From Pseudomonas sp. LRP2-20 (lineage in GTDB: Bacteria; Pseudomonadota; Gammaproteobacteria; Pseudomonadales; Pseudomonadaceae), in contig NZ_AP025944.1 in the NCBI RefSeq assembly GCF_024349685.1, positions 5,028,001-5,092,000 of the forward strand: a stretch of 64,000 nt of DNA, written 5' to 3'. Positions 63,399-64,000 of the stretch are shown one piece after another; within the stretch, counting starts at the first letter, position 1, and the number at the start of each line of letters is the position of its first letter. The notes beneath the pieces were generated by a model, which saw nothing but the letters and a program-made list of their open reading frames with translations, ran no database searches and had not been told where the DNA came from. A program made the translations under genes and the position numbers.

Positions 63399-64000
63399 TC
63401 AGCGCACAGGTGGCGCGTACTGGATGCCGCCGTTGTTCCACAGGGCGTTCATGCCACGGTCGATCTTCAGGTCGGTGCTCTGGCCCAGGTTCTTCTCGAA
63501 CACTTCGCCATAGTTGCCGACTTGCTTGACGATCTGCACTACCCAGTCCTTGGGCAGCTTGAGGTCCTTGCCGTACTCGCCATCCGCGCCCAGCAAGCGG
63601 GCGACGTCCGGGTTCTTGGTGGCCTTGGCCTCGGCCTCGACGTTCTTCGAGGTGATGCCGGCCTCTTCGGCGTTGAGCATGGCGAACAGGGTCCACTTGA
63701 CGATGCTGAACCAGTCTTCGTCGCCTTTACGCACCACCGGGCCCAGCGGTTCCTTGGAAATGGTTTCCGGCAGGACCACGTAGTCGGTCGGCGCAGCCAG
63801 CTTGGAGCGCTGGGCGAACAGCTGCGACTTGTCCGAGGTCAGCACGTCGCAACGGCCAGACTCCAGCGACTTGGCGCTCTCGTCAGAGGTGTCGAAGGTG
63901 ATCGGGGTGTACTTCAGGTTGTTGGCACGGAAGAAGTCCGACACGTTCAGTTCGGTGGTGGTACCGGCCTGGATGCAGATGGTCGCGCCGTCGAGCTCCT
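63399..64000 (-). CDS. aapJ: General L-amino acid ABC transporter substrate-binding protein, C-terminal part (cut by window end)
   Basis: The frame is open to the window end, giving about 200 residues of the C-terminal part. LDGATICIQAGTTTELNVSD, then RCDVLTSDKSQLFAQRSKLA and VVRKGDEDWFSIVKWTLFAM, are characteristic of the AapJ/BztA periplasmic amino acid-binding family, ending GMNALWNNGGIQYAPPVR. It binds L-amino acids in the periplasm and delivers them to AapQM. It is the first gene of the operon. Confidence 0.92.
   Translation of the reverse strand, partial: ELDGATICIQAGTTTELNVSDFFRANNLKYTPITFDTSDESAKSLESGRCDVLTSDKSQLFAQRSKLAAPTDYVVLPETISKEPLGPVVRKGDEDWFSIVKWTLFAMLNAEEAGITSKNVEAEAKATKNPDVARLLGADGEYGKDLKLPKDWVVQIVKQVGNYGEVFEKNLGQSTDLKIDRGMNALWNNGGIQYAPPVR

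Overview
The window is chromosomal DNA from a Pseudomonas of the P. putida group. The evidence is the high GC content, the REP-type palindromes with a GCGGGCTTGCCCGC or CGCCGGCAAGC core in most intergenic gaps, the fused CysNC, the long-form TrpS, a methionine gamma-lyase/MdeR pair very like the P. putida enzyme, and a gene order that matches P. putida as I remember it. I saw no tRNA, no CRISPR array and no prophage.

Layout. Positions 1-10.5 kb hold accessory metabolism and envelope genes: ampG (cut by the window start), an MdfA-like exporter, an MscS channel, yajQ, a PanE-type reductase, an orphan sensor kinase, a PduO-type cobalamin adenosyltransferase, a Nudix-ThiE fusion, a GST and argJ. 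Positions 10.6-32.4 kb hold secA, dciA and then a complete division and cell wall (dcw) cluster on the minus strand, transcribed mraZ-rsmH-ftsL-ftsI-murE-murF-mraY-murD-ftsW-murG-murC-ddlB-ftsQ-ftsA-ftsZ-lpxC. Most of these genes overlap or abut. The cluster starts at a sigma70-like promoter with a three-repeat MraZ operator. Positions 32.5-37.8 kb hold rnpB, rsmI, and the lpoA-yraN-gmhA/diaA-dolP block in the E. coli yra order. Positions 37.8-42.8 kb hold sspB-sspA, the cytochrome bc1 operon petABC and the rplM-rpsI ribosomal operon. Positions 43-51.3 kb hold tas, a GATase1-AraC regulator, zapE, trpS, a hydrolase, zapG, mdeA and mdeR.

An AT-richer accessory islet at 51.3-53.5 kb contains a colicin E/pyocin S type DNase-domain ORF that has lost catalytic residues, its Im9-like immunity gene, a small lipoprotein gene in the colicin 'lysis' position, a second broken copy of that lipoprotein upstream, a truncated RES-domain ORF and a convergent HTH protein with an 8-bp tandem operator-like array. 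Positions 53.5-58.7 kb hold cysNC, cysD, a Nif3-like gene and algW. The window ends with an intact IS3-family element (58785-60216) and the aapJQMP general amino acid ABC transporter, with aapJ cut by the window end.

The most unusual signal is a set of three related mobile sequences. The 1432-bp IS3-family element and two 51-52 bp palindromic mini-elements (679-729 and 45388-45439) share termini. Each is flanked by a 3-bp direct repeat, and each sits in the spacer between two inverted REP sequences. One mini-element reads as an exact internal-deletion derivative of the IS, joined at a TTGGGGG microhomology. This looks like a MITE family that uses REP pairs as landing sites.
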